Shown here: positions 24,507-33,327 of the stretch, piece by piece
Layout of the letters: each line of letters starts with the position of its first letter
Position numbering within the stretch: position 1 is the stretch's first letter
From: Photobacterium toruni
GTDB taxonomy: Bacteria > Pseudomonadota > Gammaproteobacteria > Enterobacterales > Vibrionaceae
NCBI RefSeq assembly: GCF_024529955.1
Contig: NZ_AP024855.1
Span: forward strand, 248,001-312,000
Direction of reading: 5' to 3'
Length of the DNA stretch: 64,000 nucleotides
The notes under the pieces: generated by a model
Seen by the model: the letters and a program-made list of their open reading frames with translations, nothing else
Database searches by the model: none
Told to the model about the DNA's origin: nothing
Position numbers and translations under genes: made by a program

Positions 24507-25833
24507 TCTATCCAAAAATCGCCGACCAAGTATTCGTAACCGACTGCTCATTGCTGCAGCAGTCTGGTTATTGGCGATTACATTATCAGCGGGTTATCTT
24601 GTTCCTAGTTTTATTAAAACCTATTTAATTGAACAAGAAAAATCACAGCTATACCTTTATATGGATCAAATTACAGCCCAAGTCGATATTGATAAGCATG
24701 GTCAACTGTTTGTTGATGGTCGCCTATCCAATCCCCGCTTTAATTTTCCATACAGTGGTTTATATTGGTCATTAAAACTCAATAACCAAGTCTTACGCTC
24801 ACGTTCGCTATGGGATACCACCATCAAAGGTAATACTCAAAAAGGATTTGAAGGCCCCAATAATCAATCTTTAATTGTCGTGAAACGTAAATTTAGCCTG
24901 CCTGATAGTGACCACCCTATCGAATTATCAGTAGCGGTTAATCAAGACAAGCTACTGAAAACACTACAACAATTAACCCATGGTTTATGGATTATTCTTA
25001 TTATCATGGCGATTGGTATTTTAGTATTAACAACCTTGCAAGTCAGCTGGTCATTATGGCCACTACGTAAACTTCGCAAGAATCTTATTGAAGTACGAGA
25101 GGGAAAATCAACTGAGCTTACAGGGCTTTATCCCATTGAAATACAACCCGTTATAGACGATCTTAATGCGTTGCTCTTTCACTATCAGGAATTACTTTTA
25201 CGCGCTAGAAACCACTCAGGAAATCTATCACATGCGTTAAAAACGCCCATTGCCATTCTTAATAATGAAGTCTCGCTATTAGATTCAACCACACAAGCTA
25301 AACTAGCACCCGCGTTACAGCAATTACAGCAACATATTGATTATCATTTGGGTCGTGCACGCATGGCTGGCGCTATGAATATTCTCGCGACAAAAACAGC
25401 GCTATCACACCGTATTGATGCGATTTCATTAGCTATGGATAAAGTTTATGCTCATCGCGAAGTCATACTGGTAAATGAACTTGATAGTGATATCGTCATT
25501 GCAGTTGAAAAGAGTGACTTAGATGAAATGATCGGTAACTTAATTGAAAATAGCTATAAATGGGCTAATAGCCTAATTCGAGTTTATCAAGAATCAATTA
25601 TTGATGGTCATATTGTATTGGTGATTGAAGATGATGGACCAGGTATTGCTCATGAAAAATGTAAACAAGTCTTAAAACGTGGTGTTAGATTAGATGAAAA
25701 TACTCCAGGCACCGGGCTTGGACTTAATATTGTGAACGAACTAGTACACAGTTATCGCGGTAACTTAGTTTTAACTAACAGTACGTTAGGTGGTCTAAAA
25801 GCAATGCTATATCTTCCTATTCCTAGAAAGTAA
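24496..25833 (+). CDS. Sensor histidine kinase, PhoQ-like
   Basis: A 445-residue kinase with two membrane segments (about residues 17-38 and 164-183) enclosing a periplasmic sensor domain of about 125 residues. A HAMP-like linker follows, then a degenerate dimerisation helix with His246 in SGNLSHALKTPIAIL. The ATP-binding domain shows NLIENSYKWA, EDDGPGI and GTGLGLNIVNEL. The start is placed at ATG 24496, which overlaps the regulator gene by 11 bases; the frame is open further upstream but lies inside that gene. It probably senses an envelope signal with the PepSY protein (inference). Confidence 0.9.
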   Translation: MRINLSKNRRPSIRNRLLIAAAVWLLAITLSAGYLVPSFIKTYLIEQEKSQLYLYMDQITAQVDIDKHGQLFVDGRLSNPRFNFPYSGLYWSLKLNNQVLRSRSLWDTTIKGNTQKGFEGPNNQSLIVVKRKFSLPDSDHPIELSVAVNQDKLLKTLQQLTHGLWIILIIMAIGILVLTTLQVSWSLWPLRKLRKNLIEVREGKSTELTGLYPIEIQPVIDDLNALLFHYQELLLRARNHSGNLSHALKTPIAILNNEVSLLDSTTQAKLAPALQQLQQHIDYHLGRARMAGAMNILATKTALSHRIDAISLAMDKVYAHREVILVNELDSDIVIAVEKSDLDEMIGNLIENSYKWANSLIRVYQESIIDGHIVLVIEDDGPGIAHEKCKQVLKRGVRLDENTPGTGLGLNIVNELVHSYRGNLVLTNSTLGGLKAMLYLPIPRK

Positions 25834-25859
25834 CCCATTATCATCACCCACATAATATC

Positions 25860-25920
25860 AAGCCCTACAACACTGCAACTATCTCTAGTTAAAACCATGC
25901 AGGGCTTCAATTTACTTTTG
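25860..25920 (+). terminator. Possible terminator between the kinase and the convergent small gene
   Basis: Imperfect inverted repeat AAGCCCTACA ... TGCAGGGCTT followed by CAATTTACTTTT. The loop is about 30 bases, so the call is moderate. Confidence 0.4.
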
Positions 25921-25937
25921 TAATCATTTTTTAGAGC

Positions 25938-26231
25938 CTACAACGCACGCATTAGAATTTCAAAATCTTCTTGCGCTGATTCAATTAAACACTCCAGTTC
26001 TTTTGCATCTTGATTTGTTAAATCTAATTGCCAGCAAACCCGCTCGGCTTCACGACACACCAATAATGTTTTCATTCCCGTTTTATTGAACCATAATTGC
26101 GAAAATTCAGCCTCGCAAACAGAATCATCTTCGGTGATCGTAATCTCTAATTGCCCTGTAGGGATCACTCGCACACTTGCATTACCCTGCTGACTACCAC
26201 ACAAGATAAAATTTCGCTGTTCCACTAACAT
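25938..26231 (-). CDS. Hypothetical protein (97 aa)
   Basis: The start MLVEQRNF is supported by AAGGAGAGA about seven bases upstream; an earlier in-frame start at 26282 lacks such a site. The product looks like a small soluble alpha/beta protein: strands (NASVRVIPTGQLEITITED), then EAEFSQLWFNKTG, KTLLVCREAERVCWQLDL, then a helix (DAKELECLIESAQEDFEILMRAL). No family is recognised. It is divergent from ltaE and convergent with the kinase gene. Confidence 0.6.
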   Translation of the reverse strand: MLVEQRNFILCGSQQGNASVRVIPTGQLEITITEDDSVCEAEFSQLWFNKTGMKTLLVCREAERVCWQLDLTNQDAKELECLIESAQEDFEILMRAL

Positions 26232-26469
26232 TGTTATCTCTCCTTGTTGCTTATAATTAATAAGTGCACTGCACCTAACCACATAACAATAATAAGTGTA
26301 GATTCATTCATTTACTTAGCACATATTTCTATAGCTATTAATACATCTATCATTTCAGTCTATTGATTATTCATAATATCAATAACAATAGAAAAAACGC
26401 CAATAGCTATAGATCCTTTAAATAATGCGGTGATATATTAAAAAAAACACAATAGGAAGATAAAAATAG

Positions 26470-27480
26470 ATGATAGATTTCCGCTCAGATACAGTCACTC
26501 GTCCATCCGAAAAAATGCGTCAGGTGATGGCTTCCGCTCTTGTCGGTGATGATGTTTATGGTGACGATACTACCGTTAATGATTTAGAGCGATGGGCAGC
26601 AGAACGCCATGGTTTTGAAGCTGCGATTTATTGCACATCAGGCACACAAGCTAATTTGCTAGCATTGATGGCGCATTGTGAGCGTGGTGATGAATACCTA
26701 TGTGGACAACAAGCTCACAACTATAAATTTGAAGGTGGCGGTGCCGCTATTTTAGGTTCGATTCAACCACAACCATTAGAAAATGATGCTGATGGTAGTA
26801 TTCCATTTACGAAACTAACCGCAGCAATAAAACCTCTCGATCCACACTTTGCACGCACTAAGTTGCTCAGCCTTGAAAATACCATTAATGGTAAAGTATT
26901 ACCGTTAGAATATATTCAGCAAGCGCGTGAATTTGTTAATCAACATGGCTTACAAATGCATCTTGATGGCGCTCGAGTGTATAATGCTGCCGTTGCGATG
27001 AACGTCGATATTACTGATATTGTGCAATATTTTGATTCGTTTACAATTTGTTTATCAAAAGGTTTAGGTGCACCTGTCGGATCTTTATTATTAGGTGATA
27101 AAACCTTAATAGCAAAAGCGCGTCGCTGGAGAAAAGTGCTCGGAGGCGGTATGCGCCAAGCAGGTATTATTGCAGCAGCAGGTAAACTTGCTTTAACTGA
27201 AAATGTTGAACGCCTTGCGAATGATCACCACAATGCACGTTACTTAGCTGAACAGCTAAATGATATTGATGGATTTAGTGTCAATCTTAAACATATTCAA
27301 ACTAATATGGCATTTGCAAAAGTTGATTCGCACATTGATCAGCCACAATTGATCGAAACATTAAAGCAACAAGGTATTTTGATCAGCGGTGGGAATCCAA
27401 TGCGTTTCGTTACTCACCTTGATATTACAAAAGCGGATATTGATACTTTTATCGCCACGCTAAAAACAGCACTAAACTAA
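26470..27480 (+). CDS. ltaE: Low-specificity L-threonine aldolase
   Basis: A 336-residue fold-type I PLP enzyme. The first block MIDFRSDTVTRPSEKM and the GDDVYGDD motif (residues 26-33) are characteristic of LtaE. The PLP-binding lysine is Lys197 in CLSKGLGAPVG, the same position as in E. coli. The enzyme cleaves L-threonine and L-allo-threonine to glycine and acetaldehyde. It is a single gene with AGGAAG before the ATG and is divergent from the preceding small gene. Confidence 0.95.
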   Translation: MIDFRSDTVTRPSEKMRQVMASALVGDDVYGDDTTVNDLERWAAERHGFEAAIYCTSGTQANLLALMAHCERGDEYLCGQQAHNYKFEGGGAAILGSIQPQPLENDADGSIPFTKLTAAIKPLDPHFARTKLLSLENTINGKVLPLEYIQQAREFVNQHGLQMHLDGARVYNAAVAMNVDITDIVQYFDSFTICLSKGLGAPVGSLLLGDKTLIAKARRWRKVLGGGMRQAGIIAAAGKLALTENVERLANDHHNARYLAEQLNDIDGFSVNLKHIQTNMAFAKVDSHIDQPQLIETLKQQGILISGGNPMRFVTHLDITKADIDTFIATLKTALN

Positions 27481-27506
27481 GATATATTGATTCACATATA
27501 TTCCCT

Positions 27507-27540
27507 TAGCTCATATTATTACACTTTGTATTATGAGCTA
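27507..27540. terminator. Possible shared terminator between convergent ltaE and nhaD
   Basis: Inverted repeat TAGCTCATA / TATGAGCTA with a 16-base AT-rich loop. There is no strong T-run on either strand, so it is a weak call. Confidence 0.4.
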
Positions 27541-27557
27541 TATTTACCCCCTACCAA

Positions 27558-28994
27558 CTAAAAATAAGCACTATTGAGCCATAGATGAGTGATAATACTT
27601 GCTGCATAGCCAAGTCCAATCACAGGAGTCCAGCGTAAATGTCCAAAAAATGTATATTTACCGTGGGCGGCCCCCATTAAGGCAACTCCAGCCGCAGATC
27701 CAATAGAAAGTAAACTTCCTCCTACTCCCGCCGTGAGTGTAACTAATAACCAATTACCTAATGACATATCTGGCAGCATCGTTAATACTGCAAACATTAC
27801 CGGAATATTGTCAACGACAGCCGATAATAAACCAATCGTAATATTTGCCCATACCGGATCCCATTGGGTATACATTACTTCTGATGCTACGCCTAAATAC
27901 CCGAGTAAGCTTAACCCACCAACACACATCACCACCCCATAAAAGAATAGTAATGTATCCCACTCAGCTCGAGAAACACGTTTAAATACATCAAACGGAA
28001 CCACTGATCCTAATTGTTTTAAGGCTCTTTCATCATGTTTAGCTTCTGCTTGAGCTTTTTTCTTTGCCAACGATGATGGCAATGTTTTACGTAGAAAATA
28101 GCCAAAAAATTGCAAATAAGCCAATCCCATCATCATGCCAATCACAGGAGGAAAATGCAGCACACCATGAAATGCTACCGCTGTTGCGATAGTCAATAAA
28201 AACAAGACCACAATTCGACGAGCACCCCGTTTAAGCACTACGGTTTCTTGTAATGCTTGTGGTTGTGTTTTAGGAACAAAATACGCCATGATCATGGCAG
28301 GAATAAGATAGTTGATAACAGCAGGAATAAATAAAGTTAAGAATTGTTGAAAATTGACTAATTCTGCTTGCCATACCATTAACGTCGTAATGTCACCAAA
28401 AGGACTAAATGCTCCTCCTGCATTTGCTGCCACAACAATATTAATACATGCAATATTAATAAACCGAGTATTACCCTGACCGACTTTCAACACTACAGCA
28501 CACATTAGCAAAGCCGTCGTTAGGTTATCAGCAATAGGGGAAATAAAAAAAGAAAGTATGCCGGTTAGCCAAAACAATGTTCGTAGATGAAACCCTTTAT
28601 TGACCATCCAACTTTGTAACGCATCAAATAATCGCCGCTCTTCCATCGCATTGATATAAGTCATTGCGACTAATAGAAACAATAATAACTCAGTATATTC
28701 AAGCAAATTATGCTCTAGTGCTTGTTTTGCTATATCACCCATGCCATGTTGTTGATAAACGTAGCCAATCATGATCCAAATAAGACCCGCGGCTAATAGT
28801 ACGGGTTTTGACTTACGCAACTGTAAATATTCTTCTGCCATAACGACACAATAAGCCAATATAAAAATGACTAACGCTGCATAACCTAATGACGTTTGAG
28901 TTAAATCACCTAAAGCAGACTCAGAAACAGTGGCCATAACGTTAGTGCTAAATATCATCATTGTAATGGTCAAACTGATTAATATTGCCCGCAT
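27558..28994 (-). CDS. nhaD: Sodium/proton antiporter NhaD
   Basis: A 478-residue protein with about 12 hydrophobic segments and a signal-like N-terminus. The order of motifs (AEEYLQLRKSKPVLLAAGLIWIMIG region, FISPIADNLTTALLMCAVV, ANAGGAFSPFGDITTLMVW, and SAVVDNIPVMFAVLTM) is that of the NhaD family. The Asp-Asn pairs in ADNLTT and VDNIPV lie in the transport core. It exports Na+ (or Li+) in exchange for protons, as expected in a marine bacterium. An imperfect palindrome lies upstream, in the region shared with a divergent gene. Confidence 0.93.
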   Translation of the reverse strand: MRAILISLTITMMIFSTNVMATVSESALGDLTQTSLGYAALVIFILAYCVVMAEEYLQLRKSKPVLLAAGLIWIMIGYVYQQHGMGDIAKQALEHNLLEYTELLLFLLVAMTYINAMEERRLFDALQSWMVNKGFHLRTLFWLTGILSFFISPIADNLTTALLMCAVVLKVGQGNTRFINIACINIVVAANAGGAFSPFGDITTLMVWQAELVNFQQFLTLFIPAVINYLIPAMIMAYFVPKTQPQALQETVVLKRGARRIVVLFLLTIATAVAFHGVLHFPPVIGMMMGLAYLQFFGYFLRKTLPSSLAKKKAQAEAKHDERALKQLGSVVPFDVFKRVSRAEWDTLLFFYGVVMCVGGLSLLGYLGVASEVMYTQWDPVWANITIGLLSAVVDNIPVMFAVLTMLPDMSLGNWLLVTLTAGVGGSLLSIGSAAGVALMGAAHGKYTFFGHLRWTPVIGLGYAASIITHLWLNSAYF

Positions 28995-29042
28995 ACATTA
29001 CTCATCAACAAATAAAGATGATGACATAGTAACAATTTATTA

Positions 29043-29077
29043 TGCGCCAATATGTGAACCACCACATAAGTTGCGCA
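29043..29077. promoter_or_regulatory. Imperfect palindrome in the nhaD / 29174 divergent promoter region
   Basis: TGCGCCAATATGTG and CACATAAGTTGCGCA face each other across 6 bases, with two mismatches or bulges. The position, 50-80 bases before nhaD and about 100 bases before the divergent gene, suggests an operator. No regulator is known for it here. Confidence 0.4.
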
Positions 29078-29173
29078 AATGTAAAATTAATGATAAAAAT
29101 ACTAATATTCTACTATGCTTATAGCATAAAAATAGCATTATATAACAAAGACAGAATGCATAAGGAGAGAGGC

Positions 29174-29629
29174 ATGGATGATCTACAGTTATGGCTAACC
29201 ACAATAAAAACATGGTATAGCGATGAAAATCCTAACAATATTAAACCACTTATCGCCATTATTTCGGCAACACCCATCTCTTTATTTACAGTAGCAGATC
29301 CTAATACTCACTCTCAAAATGAAGAGGCCCTCGCATATTGGTTAGATGGTTGTGACAAAATTAGTCGATTTTATCATCAGCAACAACCTGAGCTTGCTTT
29401 CACTTATATCCAATTACCTTATGCAAAATTACAAGCGCTTATCTGCGATCCACAACAAAGTGCTACAACTAAACGTTGGAGTTTAAAAAAACTAGATCAT
29501 ATTATTGTTACGTTATTAGAATTTTGCCAATGTCAACAATTACAGCATTGGCAACAACAAAGTGATGATTTAATTGATTTACATGTTATTTTTATGGCGG
29601 CACAACAACATTTAAATCTTAAATACTAA
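29174..29629 (+). CDS. Hypothetical protein (151 aa)
   Basis: The start MDDLQLWL is chosen because AAGGAGAGAGGC is directly upstream. The product is soluble and mostly helical, with many Gln, Leu and Trp residues (FYHQQQPELAFTYIQLPYAKLQALI; CQCQQLQHWQQQSDDLIDL). No domain is recognised. It converges on the sgrR-like gene, ending 6 bases from its stop, and is divergent from nhaD. Confidence 0.6.
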   Translation: MDDLQLWLTTIKTWYSDENPNNIKPLIAIISATPISLFTVADPNTHSQNEEALAYWLDGCDKISRFYHQQQPELAFTYIQLPYAKLQALICDPQQSATTKRWSLKKLDHIIVTLLEFCQCQQLQHWQQQSDDLIDLHVIFMAAQQHLNLKY

Positions 29630-29634
29630 TACGA

Positions 29635-31347
29635 TTAACACGATGATATCAGTGGTTTACTCCACACAGCCTTAAAATCAAACCATCCCAATAAATTAGA
29701 CTCCATACCTTGTAGTTGTACGTTATTATCTACACCCAACCAATTATGGAATAAAGGGATAATTTGTCCCGTTTGCGACAATGTTTCACCAATAATATCA
29801 CTTGGAAATTTCGCATTGGCTACTGAGCGCCATTCACTGATTGCTAGCTGTAATTGTTTAAATTCACAACTAGGCATTACTCGTTCAATATGATCAAAAT
29901 TATGTAGCCACGCAAGAATAGCGTCACAACGATTACTGCCTAAACTCATGCCATTTAACCAAATATCTATATTTTCAGCCTGTTGCCCAAGAACAATATC
30001 TTCATAACTTAATTCCATTATATTTAACTGAATTCCATCTTTCATAAGAATCTTTTCAATTAAAGAAGCAACATATGGATAGATCGGATGCTCATACTGA
30101 TAAGCAAGCGTAACTACTTTTTTATGCGGTATTACAACAGATTGAGGTAACTGTTGAGTATGGATCCAACCGGGTAATAATCCATAAGCGTTAAATAAAT
30201 TAAAATCCCCTACCTGTGTTAAATCCATCTCGCGCATCACATTTAGGCTATATAATCGAGACTGAAAATAATGCAGCCATTGTGGCTCTTGCGCCAAACC
30301 AGAAATACGGTTCAATAATAAGAATGTACAGCCTTGATCCATGGATAAGCGTGAGGAAATATGAACATGTTGCTCTAACTTATCCCCTAATGTCGGTTGT
30401 AAATAACATGCTGCAAAATTATTTAATATCCACACTTCAACGACATCACTCAGTGCTCTAAAACCAAAATAATGTTCAAACGCTTCCAATTTAAACCGTT
30501 GCTTATCATTAACAGTTACTTTATAAGGTCCGGTCCCTATTGGAAACGTTTCATAATCAGACAATGTGGCATGATTAGCGGGTTGAATCATCGCACAAGT
30601 ATTGGCTAATAAATCAGGGAAACGATAGTCATCTTGAGATAAATGGAAATCAATAATATTAATAAATGGTGAAAGTACTTTATCGATATGTGCAAATAAA
30701 GCCAGTTGCTTCACTTCTGCAAAAGTAGCAAAAATATCATTACTATCTAACAATCGACCATCATGAAATCGAATTGCTGGTCGTAAATAAAAGCGCCAAT
30801 GACGGGGCGTAATTGCTTCCCAAGAATGAGCAATGTCACCAATAACCGCTTCTTCTTCCCCTTTTTCCTCTTTTAGCTGTGTTAAACCACTGAATATTTG
30901 TCTAACCAAGTGTTGTTCAGAACGGCGTAACGGCTTTAATGGCGTAATATTTTCAAAGCTACGATAATAAGGTAAACGAACAATTTGCTTGCCTTGATGG
31001 TGAGAAATACCAAGCTGTTCTTGAATTAATTGTACCAATTTTTCAGCATTATTATCTAAGGCTGCCAAAGCGGGTTCTAGCTTACCATCTGCCACTAATT
31101 TACGAACATGATGAAGCTGTAACTCACTGTCTGTATTGTTAAAAATAAGTCGTGACTGTTTACCTCTGCCAACCGCTGGTTGCCAATCAACCCACCCTTT
31201 ATCAACCATCTTATTGATCACCATTCGCACGTTACGACGCGTACAAAATAGGACTTCAGAGATATCTTGAAGGTTAGTCTCAGTGCTATCACCACTGAAA
31301 TGATTATACAGACGTTGAAATTGCAATTTAAGCCGTTGACCACTCAT
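29635..31347 (-). CDS. SgrR-family transcriptional regulator
   Basis: A 570-residue protein with an N-terminal winged helix-turn-helix (RLKLQFQRLYNHF; TNLQDISEVLFCTRRNVRMVINKMVDKGWVDWQPAVGRGKQSRL) fused to a periplasmic-binding-protein domain of the oligopeptide-binding type (from about residue 160; FYLRPAIRFHDGRLLDSNDI, PIGTGPYKV). This is the SgrR layout; SgrR binds a sugar-phosphate signal and activates the small RNA SgrS in enterics. The divergent region 31348-31645 contains a candidate SgrS-like RNA. The gene converges on the small gene ending at 29629. Confidence 0.85.
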   Translation of the reverse strand: MSGQRLKLQFQRLYNHFSGDSTETNLQDISEVLFCTRRNVRMVINKMVDKGWVDWQPAVGRGKQSRLIFNNTDSELQLHHVRKLVADGKLEPALAALDNNAEKLVQLIQEQLGISHHQGKQIVRLPYYRSFENITPLKPLRRSEQHLVRQIFSGLTQLKEEKGEEEAVIGDIAHSWEAITPRHWRFYLRPAIRFHDGRLLDSNDIFATFAEVKQLALFAHIDKVLSPFINIIDFHLSQDDYRFPDLLANTCAMIQPANHATLSDYETFPIGTGPYKVTVNDKQRFKLEAFEHYFGFRALSDVVEVWILNNFAACYLQPTLGDKLEQHVHISSRLSMDQGCTFLLLNRISGLAQEPQWLHYFQSRLYSLNVMREMDLTQVGDFNLFNAYGLLPGWIHTQQLPQSVVIPHKKVVTLAYQYEHPIYPYVASLIEKILMKDGIQLNIMELSYEDIVLGQQAENIDIWLNGMSLGSNRCDAILAWLHNFDHIERVMPSCEFKQLQLAISEWRSVANAKFPSDIIGETLSQTGQIIPLFHNWLGVDNNVQLQGMESNLLGWFDFKAVWSKPLISSC

Positions 31348-31450
31348 AAAAAGGGGAACCTTATTTATTAATTTATGCTCTTTTAACTTCTCTACTTTAA
31401 CTTAAAATAGAACATGTCAAAACAAAAACGTATTAACACAGAGTAAAATT

Positions 31451-31543
31451 ATGCATCTTAACTCTGTGGCGTTTAATGTACTGACAAGGTTAATGAACAT
31501 TGCCTGCAATGCGTTCCCCCAAACCATTGCGGCTCCTGAGTGA
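31451..31543 (+). CDS. Short open frame (30 aa) in the putative small RNA, possible SgrT counterpart
   Basis: ATG 31451 to TGA 31541-31543. The product begins MHLNSVAFNVLTRLMNIA and ends TIAAPE. It is a small amphipathic peptide without clear similarity to E. coli SgrT (43 residues). The ribosome binding site is weak (AGAG about 8 bases upstream). It is listed because SgrS RNAs often encode a small protein upstream of the pairing region; here the frame ends inside it. Confidence 0.3.
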   Translation: MHLNSVAFNVLTRLMNIACNAFPQTIAAPE

Positions 31544-31556
31544 TCATTAATAACAC

Positions 31557-31605
31557 TGGTTGATATAAGCATTTTACTATATCAACCAGTCTTTCCTCTT
31601 TTTCA
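31557..31605 (+). terminator. Terminator-like hairpin
   Basis: Perfect 11-bp stem TGGTTGATATA / TATATCAACCA with a 10-base loop, followed by a pyrimidine-rich tail ending TTTTT. It lies about 100 bases before the nitroreductase start and has no annotated gene directly upstream on its strand, which supports a small RNA there. Confidence 0.6.
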
Positions 31606-31708
31606 CACCAAGCGATGCTGTTTTACACAAACATTACTATAGAATTTGCTTATTGAATGGGATATATATAAAAATATAACCCTCTATCAATCAGAATCGA
31701 CTATCATT

Positions 31709-32449
31709 ATGCCTGAATCTATTTCTCAGCCTTACGATTTTTCCTCTTTAATTCACAGTCGCCGTTCAGTTCGAAAATATGATTTAACGGCCGATTTTGA
31801 TCATCAAGTAGTTACACGCGCATTAGAGTTAGCAGCATTGTCGCCAAACAGTTCCAATATGCAGTTGTGGCAGTTTCATCGAGTGATTAATAGTGATAAA
31901 CGTCAGCAGTTAACGAAACTTTGTATGGGGCAAAATGCAGCTAAAACTGCGAATGAATTAGTTGTATTTGTGATTACACCAGATAAATGGCAACAGCGAA
32001 CACGCATTAATGCCGCCCACATTCGTCAAATGTTTAAAGGTCGTGATGATAAAGCTTCTAAACGCGCCTTTAAATATTATGAGAAACTGATCCCATTTGT
32101 GTATCGCAATGATCAATTGGGTCTTTTAGGCTTAGGTCGCCAATTAATCTGCGCATTTTTAGGCAGAAATAAACCGATGATGCGTGAAGTAAGTAAAACG
32201 GATTTACGGGTCTGTCTGCATAAAAGTAGTTCATTAGCAGCAATGACATTTATGATGGCAATGCGCGCAGAAGGCTATGACACCTGTCCAATGGAAGGAT
32301 TTGACTCTAAGCGCACTAAAGTCCTACTCGGTCTTAAAAAAAATGATGAAATCACCATGATTATTAGCTGTGGCAAACGTACAGATGAAGGTATTTATGG
32401 TGAACGTCAACGAGTGGATAATGAAGAAATAATTATTACTCATGCTTGA
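31709..32449 (+). CDS. Nitroreductase family protein
   Basis: A 246-residue flavoprotein from the start MPESISQP; a TTG 63 bases earlier is in frame but has no ribosome binding site. The first block SSLIHSRRSVRKYDLTADF with RRSVRKY and AALSPNSSNMQLWQFHRV are the FMN-binding signatures of the nitroreductase fold. The region after residue 100 (KRAFKYYEKLIPFVYR) is longer than in small nitroreductases. TFMMAMRAEGYDTCPMEGFD is the late conserved block. Predicted FMN-dependent NAD(P)H oxidoreductase; substrate unknown. Confidence 0.85.
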   Translation: MPESISQPYDFSSLIHSRRSVRKYDLTADFDHQVVTRALELAALSPNSSNMQLWQFHRVINSDKRQQLTKLCMGQNAAKTANELVVFVITPDKWQQRTRINAAHIRQMFKGRDDKASKRAFKYYEKLIPFVYRNDQLGLLGLGRQLICAFLGRNKPMMREVSKTDLRVCLHKSSSLAAMTFMMAMRAEGYDTCPMEGFDSKRTKVLLGLKKNDEITMIISCGKRTDEGIYGERQRVDNEEIIITHA

Positions 32450-32525
32450 TAGTTTGACTCGTAAAATAACAAAACAATAATATTCAGTTATATACTGTAT
32501 TCTTTGATAGATAAGAGTAACCCAA

Positions 32526-32912
32526 ATGTCTAATATCGTTCAGTTTTCTATATTCAGTCAGAATAAAAAAACAAATACTCCTCCACCAGCTAAAGCATCA
32601 AGTCCTAAAGCTTTAAGGGAACAGGTTGTATTGAAACAACAGAATCACTGTTACTTTTGTGGAATACGTAAAGAAACCAAAGATCTTAACTGGCTGAATC
32701 AGGTTGGCTTTAAACAAAAGACGCATGTTGTCTGTAGTAATTGTAGTTCTGACGCTAAATCGCGCCCAATGGATGAATTGCGAATAATTCTGGCACTAAA
32801 GGCAATGGATTTTAGAACTATTAAGATTCAACAATACCTTGAATTAAGAGAGAAAGGCATTCATATAGACGGCGTTCGTGATTACAAGTTCTACTTTGAA
32901 ACTATTGAGTGA
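32526..32912 (+). CDS. Small zinc-binding protein, HNH-like, hypothetical
   Basis: A 128-residue protein with two CxxC pairs: NHCYFCGIRKETKD near residue 39-47 and HVVCSNCSSDAKS near 67-78. The spacing and the following His/Asp-containing helix (PMDELRIILALKAMDFRTIKIQQYLELREKG) resemble a reduced HNH-endonuclease or a zinc-ribbon regulator. The N-terminus is a flexible Lys/Pro/Ala stretch. No family name can be given. There is about 80 bases between it and the nitroreductase gene on the same strand. Confidence 0.55.
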   Translation: MSNIVQFSIFSQNKKTNTPPPAKASSPKALREQVVLKQQNHCYFCGIRKETKDLNWLNQVGFKQKTHVVCSNCSSDAKSRPMDELRIILALKAMDFRTIKIQQYLELREKGIHIDGVRDYKFYFETIE

Positions 32913-33327
32913 TTGTAGGCTTGAAAATGTGACTATGTAGCAGAGTAAATCGACGTCAGAATTGACGTTATAAAACGCGAAATACTCGGCAAACAGTCAT
33001 AAACTACCTTTAATACTCCTTATAATGGCGTATTAATGATATCAGTCTACAATTCAAAGAAAATGATTACCATATTTTGAAAGCTAAATTATCAAAGAAG
33101 CTGTTAACACCCAATTAAATAGTTATTCTACAACGGGCTAATGGTAGATTCCCTATCGTCCTCGCGACATTCACTGTAGGGAATGACGGAGTTTTAAGCA
33201 CAGAGAGACAGGGCTCCCATATTGATACTATTTAATGGAGATCTCAGCGTATAATGAACAAACAGAGCCCCAGTACAATACTGAACGCTCTATGTCTGAT
33301 AACCACTAATTTGTAGCGCGGTGATTT
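32913..33327. other. Gene-free stretch with degenerate palindromes
   Basis: About 415 bases. It contains ATTCCCTA / TAGGGAAT (33148-33184) around a CG-rich centre (GTCCTCGCGACATTC) and GGGCTC / GAGCCC (33211-33271). The first is reminiscent of short interspersed palindromic repeats found in Vibrionaceae intergenic regions. No reading frame with a ribosome binding site was seen. Confidence 0.4.
33148..33184. repeat. Palindromic element, possible interspersed repeat
   Basis: ATTCCCTA and TAGGGAAT flank a 21-base centre. It is GC-richer than its surroundings and continues into GACGGAG, the appearance of a dispersed palindromic repeat. Copy number elsewhere cannot be judged from this window. Confidence 0.35.

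Larger units (their letters stand above)
31440..31605 (+). ncRNA. Possible SgrS-like small RNA, divergent from the sgrR-like gene
   Basis: This lies between the divergent sgrR-like and nitroreductase genes. It holds (i) a short frame, (ii) the 11-mer GGCTCCTGAGT at 31531-31541, complementary to ACTCAGGAGCC; enteric ptsG leaders contain ACTCAGGAGC at the SgrS pairing site, and (iii) a terminator-like hairpin TGGTTGATATA / TATATCAACCA (31557-31588) followed by GTCTTTCCTCTTTTT. Boundaries are approximate and the 5' end is unknown. The identification rests on position, pairing logic and the hairpin, so confidence is limited. Confidence 0.45.
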
